DNA of 64,000 nucleotides from Streptococcus orisasini (GTDB lineage: Bacteria; Bacillota; Bacilli; Lactobacillales; Streptococcaceae). This document shows, piece by piece, positions 9,626 through 18,324 of this stretch. Both the position numbers and the translations under genes were made by a program. The DNA lies in contig NZ_BCLE01000009.1 in the NCBI RefSeq assembly GCF_001431045.1, positions 1-64,000 of the forward strand. Reading direction: 5' to 3'. The notes under the pieces were generated by a model. It saw nothing but the letters and a program-made list of their open reading frames with translations. It had not been told where the DNA came from and searched no databases. The stretch's first letter is position 1. Every line of letters begins with the position of its first letter.

Positions 9626-9978
9626 ACCGTGCCTCGTTTCTTTAAATCTTCTACTTCACGCTTTGCTTGTTCAATCTCTCTGCGAGGTGTTTTCTGAGTC
9701 TTTTTGACAAAGGAGTGCAATAAGACAAAACTGCCATCAAGCCAAGCGACAAAGAGAATTCTATCCCTCAAAGGACGTAATTCCCAAATATCACCCTCAA
9801 GGTGTTTGACAAAGGGCTCGCCTGCCCTTGTTCCCTCAATTTGTAGAATCTTGATGTAATCTCTAATCTTAGTCGGTTTAATCCGACTATCCTTCCCTTT
9901 TTTAGAAGCCAGCTCCCTCATATAATCAAGAACAGGCTCATTGCCCTGCTTATCTTTGTAAAAATAGATATCGTGCAC
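9622..9978 (-). CDS. higB: HigB-like RelE-superfamily mRNA interferase toxin
   Basis: 118-residue toxin of the phage-derived Gp49-like/HigB group in the RelE/ParE fold. Segments IYFYKDKQGNEPVLDYMREL, LEGDIWELRPLRDRILFVAWLDGSFVLLHSFVKKTQKTPRREIEQA match the family, including the basic R-P-L-R-D-R strand. It probably cleaves mRNA on the ribosome. A four-base overlap with the antitoxin gene indicates coupled translation. It sits between the AAA+ gene and hsdM. Confidence 0.88.
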   Translation of the reverse strand: MHDIYFYKDKQGNEPVLDYMRELASKKGKDSRIKPTKIRDYIKILQIEGTRAGEPFVKHLEGDIWELRPLRDRILFVAWLDGSFVLLHSFVKKTQKTPRREIEQAKREVEDLKKRGTV

Positions 9979-9999
9979 TCAGCAACCTCTTTCGTCTAA

Positions 10000-10041
10000 A
10001 TTATAACTTAAAAGTTATTAGAAGTAAATACTTTTAAGTTA
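10000..10041 (-). promoter_or_regulatory. higBA promoter with overlapping operator
   Basis: On the minus strand a TATAAT (10000-10005) lies 17 bases from TTTACT (10023-10028). A perfect 12-base inverted repeat, TAACTTAAAAGT (10004-10015) with its complement at 10030-10041, overlaps both elements. Such geometry is expected for autorepression by HigA; binding is inferred. Confidence 0.6.
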
Positions 10042-10085
10042 TTAAAACACATTAAGTGTTCATCTTATTATTCGAAAAAGGAGAA

Positions 10086-11201
10086 TTACTCTTGTATCAT
10101 ATCATTTATTATTGAAAACGAAAATGTATTTTCTATTAAGTGTTGTATTTCTCTCACATTTTCACATCTATCATATGCTTCAATCAATCTTTTTTGTACT
10201 TTTGTAGGTAAAGCGTAATTAAATTCTTGCGAAATTTTAGCATATTCTTTTTCACCAATTTGATTTTTTACATTTGCAGTCAAATCAGAAAATTTTATTA
10301 TTTTATCAAAGCGACTATAAATAGCTCCACCTAAGTTTTCTTTTATATCAGCTAAATCCGTATAATTTGAGGTACAAATAATTATCGAACGACTTAAATG
10401 AAGTGAATAATTTCTATCTTCATAAATACCTTCATCAAATAACTGGTAAAAAGCACTATGAAAAACAGGATTTGCCTTATCAAACTCATCCAATAACAAG
10501 ACATTTGATTCTCTATCTAGTAAATCCTTTGCAAAGCTAGATTCATGATGAGTACCTCCAAAAAGGTATGTTGCAAACTGGGTATTTTGGTACATAGAAA
10601 ATTGCTTTCTAAATATGGGTTCGTCTAACACCTTAGAGATATACTTAGCTGTTTCAGTTTTCCCTATACCTGACTTTCCATAGAATAATAATACCACAGG
10701 TTTTTGACGTTTTTCTATTGTTAATGGGAATAGGGATTGCAGTAATTCAGATTTTACCGATTTTTGTCCAAGAATAACATTATCATAGTTAGAATTAATC
10801 TCTTTTAAATGCCTTAACTCTAACTTTTTATATTCTTGTTTTTGTCGCTTAACATCTGGGAACAATCGGATAATCTGGTCTTCCAGTAATTTAGGTGGAT
10901 TTTGAATATGCAGATTATCAATTTCGAACTTTGATAAAAAATTTATGAAGTTGGTAATGACATGTTCATTAACTCCCGCATACTCAGAAGAACCAATTAC
11001 GAAATTTTCTACAGAAATTTTTTCAGGCATCTCCTCCTTAGGATACTCTCCATTATTGTTTGGTAGCATCAGTTTCAGATTTTTTGATTCATTATCAAAT
11101 TGATAGACTAACTCAGTTAATGTCGTATAGGTTTCAGGAAGTAGTTTGTCAAACTCTTTTTTTGAACCATTAAAAATTATCACATTACTTATTTCATTCA
11201 T
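10086..11201 (-). CDS. AAA+ ATPase, ClpB-D2-like, of an unassigned two-gene module
   Basis: 371 residues. The first 130 residues match nothing I recognise; the rest is an AAA_2 (Clp D2-type) ATPase: Walker A GKSGIGKTETAK (175-186), Walker B VLLLDEFDKAN (234-244), sensor 1 ICTSNYTD. The spacing of YQLFDEGIYED and the following arginine-rich strand is like ClpA/B. No Clp N-domain, M-domain or protease-docking loop is evident. Its start overlaps the DUF6414-like gene by eight bases, so the two proteins are very likely made together. It lies inside the split hsd operon, which suggests a defence role; that role is inferred. Confidence 0.8.
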   Translation of the reverse strand: MNEISNVIIFNGSKKEFDKLLPETYTTLTELVYQFDNESKNLKLMLPNNNGEYPKEEMPEKISVENFVIGSSEYAGVNEHVITNFINFLSKFEIDNLHIQNPPKLLEDQIIRLFPDVKRQKQEYKKLELRHLKEINSNYDNVILGQKSVKSELLQSLFPLTIEKRQKPVVLLFYGKSGIGKTETAKYISKVLDEPIFRKQFSMYQNTQFATYLFGGTHHESSFAKDLLDRESNVLLLDEFDKANPVFHSAFYQLFDEGIYEDRNYSLHLSRSIIICTSNYTDLADIKENLGGAIYSRFDKIIKFSDLTANVKNQIGEKEYAKISQEFNYALPTKVQKRLIEAYDRCENVREIQHLIENTFSFSIINDMIQE

Positions 11202-11973
11202 TGCTCATTACTCCTGCTAATACAACATCGTAAACATCTAAGTAATTTTCTTGATTAATTTCTTGTTTTTCTCCTGTAACAATCTCCTGAATATCTATTC
11301 TAGACTCAGGTACCTCTACATCAAATTCTTTTTCCAAAGATAGTTTTTCCAAAGTCGTTTTACCAACTTTTACAGCATAATATGATAAATCCATTTTTGT
11401 TAAATCAACAAGTGTATAACTATTTTTGAAGGCATTAATATTAAATCTAAGGACAGACTGAGATTGAGTATTCTCATTATCATATGCCAACATCTGATAA
11501 TATCCTCTTTCACCAAGAATAGCATTATTAAGCCCTTCTATATTAATCGGAATTTGATCTTGCGGAACAATGTTTAAATATGAACTATACATTCTATACA
11601 TAGTAACAGAATTTTGAGGAGTAACTAGTTTATGATTATGAAATTTTTTTATTTGACTATCTTTATCAGCATGATCTATATAATCAGTCAATATTGTATT
11701 AGTAATGGTACTATTAATAATACTTTTAGCTCCAATTTCAGTACCTATATTTATTTTTCCTGATATTGTTGATTTTAGATAAGTTAATAAGTTAAACCCA
11801 GCTTTCGCTTGTGCTTCAATTTCTCCTACTATTTTTGCTAATTTTTCTTTATTTTTCTCGGTTGTCCAGTCTATTTTTCCTCCTTCTTTTATAACATTAT
11901 AATCACTTGCAGAGGGTTCATCAAAATAAACTATTTTTATCATATCTTTTTTATCATTATTTTTCTTACTCAT
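11194..11973 (-). CDS. DUF6414-like protein paired with the AAA+ ATPase
   Basis: 259 residues, no enzyme motif I recognise. The opening KIVYFDEPSASDYNVIKEGG is what I remember of the DUF6414 family, an uncharacterised group. The middle (SGKINIGTEIGAKSIINSTITNTILTDYI) is repetitive and polar, possibly a small beta-solenoid; the C-terminal third is mixed alpha/beta and acidic. No signal peptide or membrane segment. It follows hsdS by 23 bases and overlaps the AAA+ gene by eight. A substrate-recognition or sensor partner for the ATPase is a reasonable guess. The family name is from memory and needs a profile search. Confidence 0.55.
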   Translation of the reverse strand: MSKKNNDKKDMIKIVYFDEPSASDYNVIKEGGKIDWTTEKNKEKLAKIVGEIEAQAKAGFNLLTYLKSTISGKINIGTEIGAKSIINSTITNTILTDYIDHADKDSQIKKFHNHKLVTPQNSVTMYRMYSSYLNIVPQDQIPINIEGLNNAILGERGYYQMLAYDNENTQSQSVLRFNINAFKNSYTLVDLTKMDLSYYAVKVGKTTLEKLSLEKEFDVEVPESRIDIQEIVTGEKQEINQENYLDVYDVVLAGVMSNE

Positions 11974-11996
11974 ACAATTAGTCTTTCTATTAAAAA

Positions 11997-13181
11997 TTAA
12001 ACAAACATATCCTGCAAAAGCTTTTTCTTCAAAGTTTCAAGTTGTGTGATTTTTTCTTGGTAAGAAGAAATTAAATTGTCAAGGCTAGAGAAGAAAGAAC
12101 CTATAGCACGTTGTTCTTCAGACGATGGTAATAATAATGGCATTTCCATAAAATCATCTGGTTGAATACGCTTAGCTTTTCGTGATCCATTAGCAATCAA
12201 TCCTTGATATTCATAAAATGATCGTCTCATAACATACTCTATCAAAAATTTCTTATCTAATTTATCAATATCAAAGCTTGGAACATCTAGAGTTGATTCA
12301 AAACAATCTAATTCCTTAGGAATAATCCCAAATGCTTGATTTTGAAAATCAAGTTTACTGTATATAAATTGACCAGCCAGCCTTTTAAAATATTGTGTAT
12401 TCTCGCTTCCAGAATAGATTTCTTCTTTGGAAACAACTCCTTTTCCCCAAAGCTTAACAGTGAGCTTCTTTGAATTAGCACCTGTATTCCCCTTTATTCT
12501 ACTCTCAGTTAAATAATTACCAAATTTATCCAAATTCCACTCGCCATCAAATCCATCTAAGCGGATTTCAGGAGTGGTCTGTCCTGCCTTTGGAAACATC
12601 TTGGACAGCATGGACGCCTTAAAGGCTTGATAGTTGGCCAAATTACCCTTATAGGCAGACAAGAGTTCATCAAGCGTCTGGAAAAGCGACCCTATAGCGG
12701 ATTGTTCGGTTGATTCTGGCAAAACAATTTTAGTATCCATAATATTTTTATTGTAAAGCCGTTTGATAGTTGTTCCCTCAATACCTTCCCACTTTACAAA
12801 AGAATAAAATTGTTTCAAAAAGGAGTTCTCTAAGCGCTCATCATGTTCTAACCAAACTATATTTGAATCTTGATAGTATGCCTCTTCTCCGTCATATTCA
12901 ACAACTCTACCGATACTTCCAGATGCAGATAATAATAAATCTCCCTCTTTTGGATAAGGATATTTTACTCTGTACTCCTCAAATTTCTCTCTTGAAATGA
13001 ATGAATCTGCGACACCCCCAAAAGTCCCAATCTTATAAAAAGGAATCTCTCCATCCGGAACAGTCTCTTCTTTGAAAATCCGTTTGTTCATAGCCACTTT
13101 GCCTAAGTCGCCTAATTTCTTCTCTTCCCATTCACCATCAAATCCCCGAAATCTGATGGCTGGGGTTGTTTGTTTGGTCAT
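11997..13181 (-). CDS. hsdS: Type I restriction specificity subunit HsdS
   Basis: DNA-recognition subunit that sets the bipartite target of HsdM and HsdR. The 394 residues fall into two halves, each opening with a matching block (TTPAIRFRGFDGEWEEKKLGD near residue 5 and TTPEIRLDGFDGEWNLDKFGN near 206) and ending in a conserved helix (FQTLDELLSAYKGNLANYQ; FSSLDNLISSYQEKITQLETLKKKLLQDMF). The two target-recognition domains differ, as expected. Its ATG overlaps the DUF3800 stop (ATGA). Only one hsdS is present and I saw no inverted hsdS copies, so phase-variable shuffling is not indicated in this window. Confidence 0.95.
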   Translation of the reverse strand: MTKQTTPAIRFRGFDGEWEEKKLGDLGKVAMNKRIFKEETVPDGEIPFYKIGTFGGVADSFISREKFEEYRVKYPYPKEGDLLLSASGSIGRVVEYDGEEAYYQDSNIVWLEHDERLENSFLKQFYSFVKWEGIEGTTIKRLYNKNIMDTKIVLPESTEQSAIGSLFQTLDELLSAYKGNLANYQAFKASMLSKMFPKAGQTTPEIRLDGFDGEWNLDKFGNYLTESRIKGNTGANSKKLTVKLWGKGVVSKEEIYSGSENTQYFKRLAGQFIYSKLDFQNQAFGIIPKELDCFESTLDVPSFDIDKLDKKFLIEYVMRRSFYEYQGLIANGSRKAKRIQPDDFMEMPLLLPSSEEQRAIGSFFSSLDNLISSYQEKITQLETLKKKLLQDMFV

Positions 13182-14305
13182 TTTTTACCTCCAACTCCAA
13201 AATCATATTCTAAAAATAAATTTATCTTTAATTCAAATGTATCGCTTCCCGTACCATGCTTAAAACCAAAACTTTCTCTCATCGAGTTCTGCATAACCAC
13301 TTGTAATTGTCCCATAGTTTGTTTTTGAATATGATTGAGATTACTTAGCAATTCTTGTAATTCAACAAAGGAATATTTCTCTAAAAAACTTAACCAAATC
13401 CTTAATATGCCAACAGTTAAATCAGATAATTGAACTAATTTTGAGTCTCTTGAATTAATAAATTTATAATCTGCTACTTTACCAAACACTTCAACACTCT
13501 CTTGTTCAAATAATTTTTGAATTTCTAACTCTTCGTCAAAAATATGCTCCGAATTATAGAATGTTAAAATAGCATTATCGTAAATACTTTTGAAATTTTG
13601 AATGAGAACCTTATCAATATTATTTTCTAAAAGTAGCAAATTCTTTTTTCGATAACTCTTAATTGACTGTTTTACATATTCTAAATGAAATTCATCTGAT
13701 TCACTAGTAGGTTGAATTGACTCAATCCAATTAATTACCTCATTGATAAAACCTTCATGATCTTTGATATTGGGATAATCAAAATAAATCATTAGTTGAA
13801 TAAACCAATCCTTATCTCTGTTGAGATATTTATATAAGGTATTTTTTAGAGCCCTACTAAACTCAAATCCACCAAATGTTGATTCATCAAGTGAATCTAT
13901 GATATCAACTACGCTAAAATAGAAGTTATCTTGATAATAGTAATGAATCCAATAGTCATTATCATACAACCATTGAATAAACTTTTGAACTCTAGATTTT
14001 GACATGAGAGATATAAAATCTTTAGCCCCTTGTTGAATATGTTTAAATTTTACTTCATCAGACGACTTGCTAACCTGTAAATCCATAAATAGAGTTTCAA
14101 TACTATCTTGTGTGGGTAATTTCCCTTTCTCAAAACCCAATCCGCCTAAAATGAAATAGGCTTTTTCATCAAAATTAAAACTTTCATCCTTTAAACGAAA
14201 AACTCTAGCATTGTTTGTTTCATCATAGAAAAGAACATATTCTTTATCCATATTAGGAACACCATGTAAATCTGATATTCCTTGCACTATCACTGTGTAG
14301 TCCAT
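13178..14305 (-). CDS. DUF3800 domain protein (predicted RNase H-fold nuclease)
   Basis: 375 residues from the ATG at 14305, which has AGGGGA nine bases upstream; an in-frame start 13 codons earlier overlaps the RloC-like gene. The N-terminus has the DUF3800 signature: a strand ending in FYDETNN, then YFILGGLGFE, and later KFKHIQQGAKDF and QLSDLTVGILR with a conserved late aspartate. DUF3800 proteins are common in phages and defence islands and are predicted metal-dependent nucleases of RNase H-like fold. It lies between the anticodon-nuclease-like gene and hsdS, overlapping the latter by four bases. Confidence 0.75.
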   Translation of the reverse strand: MDYTVIVQGISDLHGVPNMDKEYVLFYDETNNARVFRLKDESFNFDEKAYFILGGLGFEKGKLPTQDSIETLFMDLQVSKSSDEVKFKHIQQGAKDFISLMSKSRVQKFIQWLYDNDYWIHYYYQDNFYFSVVDIIDSLDESTFGGFEFSRALKNTLYKYLNRDKDWFIQLMIYFDYPNIKDHEGFINEVINWIESIQPTSESDEFHLEYVKQSIKSYRKKNLLLLENNIDKVLIQNFKSIYDNAILTFYNSEHIFDEELEIQKLFEQESVEVFGKVADYKFINSRDSKLVQLSDLTVGILRIWLSFLEKYSFVELQELLSNLNHIQKQTMGQLQVVMQNSMRESFGFKHGTGSDTFELKINLFLEYDFGVGGKK

Positions 14306-14331
14306 AGCTTTCTCTCCCCTACAGTACCAAC

Positions 14332-16515
14332 TCAGAATTTCCAATAGTTATTAAAATGTTCCTCACATTCATTTTCCTTAAAAATTTGATAGAACAAGCC
14401 TCTCATTTCTTCCTTTGTCTCAGAGTATGATTCCGCTGATAAATCATCTATAGAATGAGAATTGACGTTAAATAACTTTAAGTACTGTTCATTGCCTTTA
14501 TAGAACTTATCTTGCTTTAAAGAATTAAATTTCATATACGTCTCAATAATCCGTCTCATGGTATTTAGCATTGAATTTTTGTGGCCACAATCATAGAGAT
14601 CTTTTAACTCTACCCAAAGTGCTTCATAACTGGTTTTGAAGTCTTCTTTTTCACTGATTATTTTTATAAATTTATGGTTATCAATCCGATAAAAATTATT
14701 TTTATCATATTTTGTTCTACCTTTATCATCTTTAAAGTTACCATGAGGCTGTACATTTAAATAAAAATGAACATTATGAGTAAGAATAACCATGATATCC
14801 TTGTTAATATCATATTTATTTTTATCTTTCCCTTGATAAAGTCGTTGCAGTTCCCAAGTAATAAGGTATTGCATAGTCGTATCATTGGAGCTCATTGGAT
14901 CATCAAATACTATTAGTTTTGGTTTGTTGGCCTGACTATCTCTAACCTCTTCCAGTTTTTCAATAAAGTACAGAAAAGCTATGATATTCTTTTCTCCTGT
15001 TGATAATTTTTTAACACTTCTATATCTGTCACCTTGCATTATTCTATAATATCCGGAATCTTCGTTTTCATAAAAATCCAACTCCCATTGAACTCTTGAT
15101 TTCAATTTTTTATTGATTCGGTCAATAGCCTGTTTTTCAGCTTTTGGCTTTAATTTCTCAATATCAATCGTTAGCTGGTTAATTTCTTTCTGTAAGTTAT
15201 TCAGATGTTCTTTTTCTCTATCAAAGTCTTCTTGTCGTTCTGCTTGGACTTTTGAAAGATTTTGTAATTGGTTACTTTCAACTTGATAATTAAACTTATC
15301 AAGTAAAATTTTTATTTCATGATATCTTAATTTATCTCGTGCAATCTTTTGTTCTTTTTCCAGATTTTCTGAAAATCGATTGTTTTCATCAATAAGGAGA
15401 TTTAGGTTATTAAAATCAAGTCCCTCTGGAACCTCAGTATCTATAAGATCACTTTCATTAAATAGATTTTTTTCTTTATTCTCAAGTTCTGTATACAAGG
15501 TATCTAAAAACTTATTTTGTTCTTCTTTTAACTCAAGAATTTTCTTCTGTTCTTCTACCGCTCTATCAAGAAAATTTGGGTAAAAACCTTCTGTACTAAT
15601 TTGTAATCCATTTAGCTGTTCTTGTAGGCTTTTAATTTTATCTTTTCCTGATTTTATCCTATCTTGAAGAGCTTTCACTTCATCTGCAGAAAAATAACTT
15701 TCTAATTCATTGAAAACTTCATCAGTGATTTTATTCCCGCAAAAAGCACAAATTTGTTCTTTCTCGTGAATATATAAGCCAGTTTTGGCGAAATTGATTT
15801 TCTCTTGGTTATCTAACCTTGCTATTTTGATTCGCTCTTCTACTTTACTTGAAATAATTTCATTTACAGCAATTAAATATTTATCGAAATCAATATCTTG
15901 GAAATTAATTCTATTGATACGCTTAGGTTCTGACTTTAAAACCTGTTTCAGTTGATTAATTTCAGTATCTTGTAAGAGATTGGCTCGACTAATTTCATTT
16001 TTAAAGTTATTACTCCTATAATTACGAGAACTTGTAACCAATTGGGGATTAGATATATCGCCAATACTTCTAGCAGAGTCTGTATAGAATTTATCTAACT
16101 TTTTCTTCTGCTTGTTATAGCTATCTTCACTTGCTTTAAGTTTACTATAGAGATTTTCATTCTCATCTTCTGAATCGGTAATACGACCATTTGAAAGCGT
16201 ATATTCTGATCGTTTTGCTTCTAGTTGTTTGTTTATCTTACGGATTTCTTCTTCCTTTTCTCCTGCATCAACAGCTAAAGAAAAAGCGTCTAGATTTTCA
16301 TTTTCACCAACTAGTGTTTCAAAGCCCTTAAAAACCTGAACGTCAAAATCATCGGACTTTTGGAATTTAATAGCATCACTTAACGTTGATTTACCAGAAC
16401 CATTTCTAGCAAAAATAAAATTCTTATTACGCAATTCTAGTTTTTTCCCATCAAATAACGGTTTATCTGAATCTGAAAATTGAATTTGTGTTAAATCTAT
16501 TGTTGTTTCAGTCAT
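14332..16515 (-). CDS. RloC/PrrC-like anticodon nuclease with zinc-hook coiled coil
   Basis: 727-residue AAA_13-type ABC ATPase. Walker A ARNGSGKST (36-44), a long coiled coil (about 90-470) interrupted by CAFC (C256, C259) as in the Rad50-like zinc hook of RloC, signature LSTGEKN (504-510), Walker B LIVFDDP with MSSND, and switch histidine ILTHN. The C-terminal region has R654-x3-E658 and H687, spacing close to the Arg-Glu-His catalytic triad of PrrC/RloC anticodon nucleases. Those enzymes cut tRNA anticodons when phage counters a linked type I restriction system. I start at 16515 (GGAGGGG upstream) rather than a TTG nine codons earlier. It follows the RT by 42 bases. AAA_13 proteins without nuclease activity remain an alternative. 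Confidence 0.75.
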   Translation of the reverse strand: MTETTIDLTQIQFSDSDKPLFDGKKLELRNKNFIFARNGSGKSTLSDAIKFQKSDDFDVQVFKGFETLVGENENLDAFSLAVDAGEKEEEIRKINKQLEAKRSEYTLSNGRITDSEDENENLYSKLKASEDSYNKQKKKLDKFYTDSARSIGDISNPQLVTSSRNYRSNNFKNEISRANLLQDTEINQLKQVLKSEPKRINRINFQDIDFDKYLIAVNEIISSKVEERIKIARLDNQEKINFAKTGLYIHEKEQICAFCGNKITDEVFNELESYFSADEVKALQDRIKSGKDKIKSLQEQLNGLQISTEGFYPNFLDRAVEEQKKILELKEEQNKFLDTLYTELENKEKNLFNESDLIDTEVPEGLDFNNLNLLIDENNRFSENLEKEQKIARDKLRYHEIKILLDKFNYQVESNQLQNLSKVQAERQEDFDREKEHLNNLQKEINQLTIDIEKLKPKAEKQAIDRINKKLKSRVQWELDFYENEDSGYYRIMQGDRYRSVKKLSTGEKNIIAFLYFIEKLEEVRDSQANKPKLIVFDDPMSSNDTTMQYLITWELQRLYQGKDKNKYDINKDIMVILTHNVHFYLNVQPHGNFKDDKGRTKYDKNNFYRIDNHKFIKIISEKEDFKTSYEALWVELKDLYDCGHKNSMLNTMRRIIETYMKFNSLKQDKFYKGNEQYLKLFNVNSHSIDDLSAESYSETKEEMRGLFYQIFKENECEEHFNNYWKF

Positions 16516-16557
16516 TGATCTGAGCCCCTCCCCTATATACAATACCTATCCCTTATG

Positions 16558-18090
16558 TTAAAAATCATAGCTATCATTAAACATATCAATTTCTTCAATC
16601 GGAGTTTCTAGGGTTAATTCAGAAATTTTTATTTCATTTATCAAAAGCGATTCGTCAGGCTGTTTGTTCGATTTTAACCAATCAGAATTCCATAAATTAA
16701 TGTTGTTAGGTTCCCTGACTTTTTTAGCCATTTTGGATTTGTATTTTTTATCGCGCTCTTTAATAATCGAAATACGTTGCAACCACAGTTCTATAAAGTC
16801 TGTATTAGGCAGACTATCGTATTTACTGAGAATACTAGTGATTGTTGAGTTAATTTCTGATGGTTCAAGGAATTTAAATAATGCGGCAAGAATAGTTACA
16901 CAATGTTGAATACTTCCGGGATTTTTAAGCATGATTGCTGTCACTATACTAATCAATTGATAAATATCATCTGGTTTTTTCTTTAATATATTTTTATGAA
17001 CACGATTCTTATAAATATCTGTAAGAGCTTTCTTTACTTGCCCACAATTAGAAAATTTATCACCTAGGATTTTAATTTGAAGAAGGTGCTTTTGTAAAGA
17101 CAGCTGAAAATGCCATTCTCCGTTTGAAGTTTTATTAGCAATACTAGCGTATTGGCTAGTCCAATATAGTTTATCTGGCTTAATGGCATCTATAATAATA
17201 TCATCACATAAAAATGTTTTTTGAGAATTAATTTTTAAATTTAAATCAAACAGCACTTCTGTTAATAGTTTCATAATTTTTTCAGCAGTTTCAAGTTGAT
17301 TTGAAAAAATGCGATAATCATCACGGTACCTTAATATTTGAAAATCAGTTAATTCATTGCTGTCTGCCAACTCTATTAGTCGCATATCAGCATATCCCAA
17401 AATCATTTCGGCAATAAAGTCCATTAAAACACTTCCCTGAGGAATACCATTTGTTTGACCATTTTGCATAGATCTAATTTTTGTATCTAAAACGTTTCCT
17501 ATTCCATTTTCTCTATTCTTCTTTGCACACTCTTTTTCATGTAATGCCCAAGGAATTGTATGAGTATAAATCGAGGAATAGCAATCAGTAATATCCGTTT
17601 GAATACAGTAATTGTAATCCAAAGCAAATTTTATTTGTGCTTGTTCTAAATTCTCCCACCAGTTTAAAATTTGCTCAGCTTGGTCATTCTTTGCACTCGT
17701 AGACTCAACAGGTATTGAAATGCATTTAACCCGATTGTCTGATTGGAATTGAGAGAACCTAGCTGCAATGCTGTCCCAGTTTTCTTGCTCGGTAATTGTA
17801 TTAACTAAATCAACATAAAGTAGCGGGTGGATTAATTGAACGGGTCGCCATGCATATTGACCATCCTTATTCATTAATATCTTATAATTGACATCATCTC
17901 TTTGACTTACAGCATTTTTACAAATGGATATCTCATTTAATTTTGATTGCCCAATAAGCTTTTCTGCTTGAACTAATAATTCTTCAAAATCAAAATAAGA
18001 TGGTAAATGCCCATTAAAATATGATTCAGATTTTAAGAAAAATTTCTTTGCTTCTGAATTTGTCATCTCTAAAATACTTTTGCTTGGCAC
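16558..18090 (-). CDS. Reverse transcriptase of unassigned (UG/Abi-like) group
   Basis: 510 residues with a complete RT palm: motif A IQTDITDCYSSIY (164-176), motif B NGIPQGSVLMDFIAEMILGYAD (214-235), motif C LRYRDDYRIF with YRDD (255-258), and motif D LNLKINSQKTFL. The A/B motif wording and the helical C-terminal half of about 200 residues resemble the unknown-group (DRT) and Abi RTs rather than retrons, group II introns or DGRs; I cannot assign the UG clade. No nitrilase, protease or nuclease fusion is seen. GTG start with AAGGGGA four bases upstream and an extended -10 promoter behind it. It heads the leftward operon RT, RloC-like, DUF3800, hsdS. A small RNA gene lies divergently upstream (18325-18470). 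Confidence 0.85.
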   Translation of the reverse strand: MPSKSILEMTNSEAKKFFLKSESYFNGHLPSYFDFEELLVQAEKLIGQSKLNEISICKNAVSQRDDVNYKILMNKDGQYAWRPVQLIHPLLYVDLVNTITEQENWDSIAARFSQFQSDNRVKCISIPVESTSAKNDQAEQILNWWENLEQAQIKFALDYNYCIQTDITDCYSSIYTHTIPWALHEKECAKKNRENGIGNVLDTKIRSMQNGQTNGIPQGSVLMDFIAEMILGYADMRLIELADSNELTDFQILRYRDDYRIFSNQLETAEKIMKLLTEVLFDLNLKINSQKTFLCDDIIIDAIKPDKLYWTSQYASIANKTSNGEWHFQLSLQKHLLQIKILGDKFSNCGQVKKALTDIYKNRVHKNILKKKPDDIYQLISIVTAIMLKNPGSIQHCVTILAALFKFLEPSEINSTITSILSKYDSLPNTDFIELWLQRISIIKERDKKYKSKMAKKVREPNNINLWNSDWLKSNKQPDESLLINEIKISELTLETPIEEIDMFNDSYDF

Positions 18091-18128
18091 TGATTCCCCT
18101 TTCTATTTTTATTAGTCTCTTGCTTATT

Positions 18129-18157
18129 ATTATACCACCACTTCTGTCCCTCTCAAA
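18129..18157 (-). promoter_or_regulatory. Promoter of the RT/RloC/hsdS operon
   Basis: On the minus strand an extended -10 (TGGTATAAT, core 18129-18134) with a weak -35 TTTGAG (18152-18157) at 17-base spacing, ending about 40 bases before the RT start. hsdR has the same TGGTATAAT -10. Confidence 0.55.
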
Positions 18158-18289
18158 GGATGGTCTACCTAATTTTCAAACAATTCTTACTATCTTTAGC
18201 TCTGCTATTTTACCAAAAGAAAAAGATCAGACTGGAAATGGCTGATCTTCAAACAAGGTGTTTAACCATTTACAAAAATTATTTGGGCT

Positions 18290-18318
18290 TTGGCAGTATC
18301 AATCTTATATGTTAGAAT
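18290..18318 (+). promoter_or_regulatory. Promoter of the small structured RNA
   Basis: TTGGCA (18290-18295), 17-base spacer and TAGAAT (18313-18318) with TG extension. The predicted start at about 18325 coincides with the 5' strand of the RNA's closing helix. Confidence 0.65.
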
Positions 18319-18324
18319 GAACCT

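Noticed and set aside
11997..13181. Phase-variable HsdS inversion system
   Set aside because: Only one hsdS, no partial hsdS copies, no inverted repeats and no recombinase near it.
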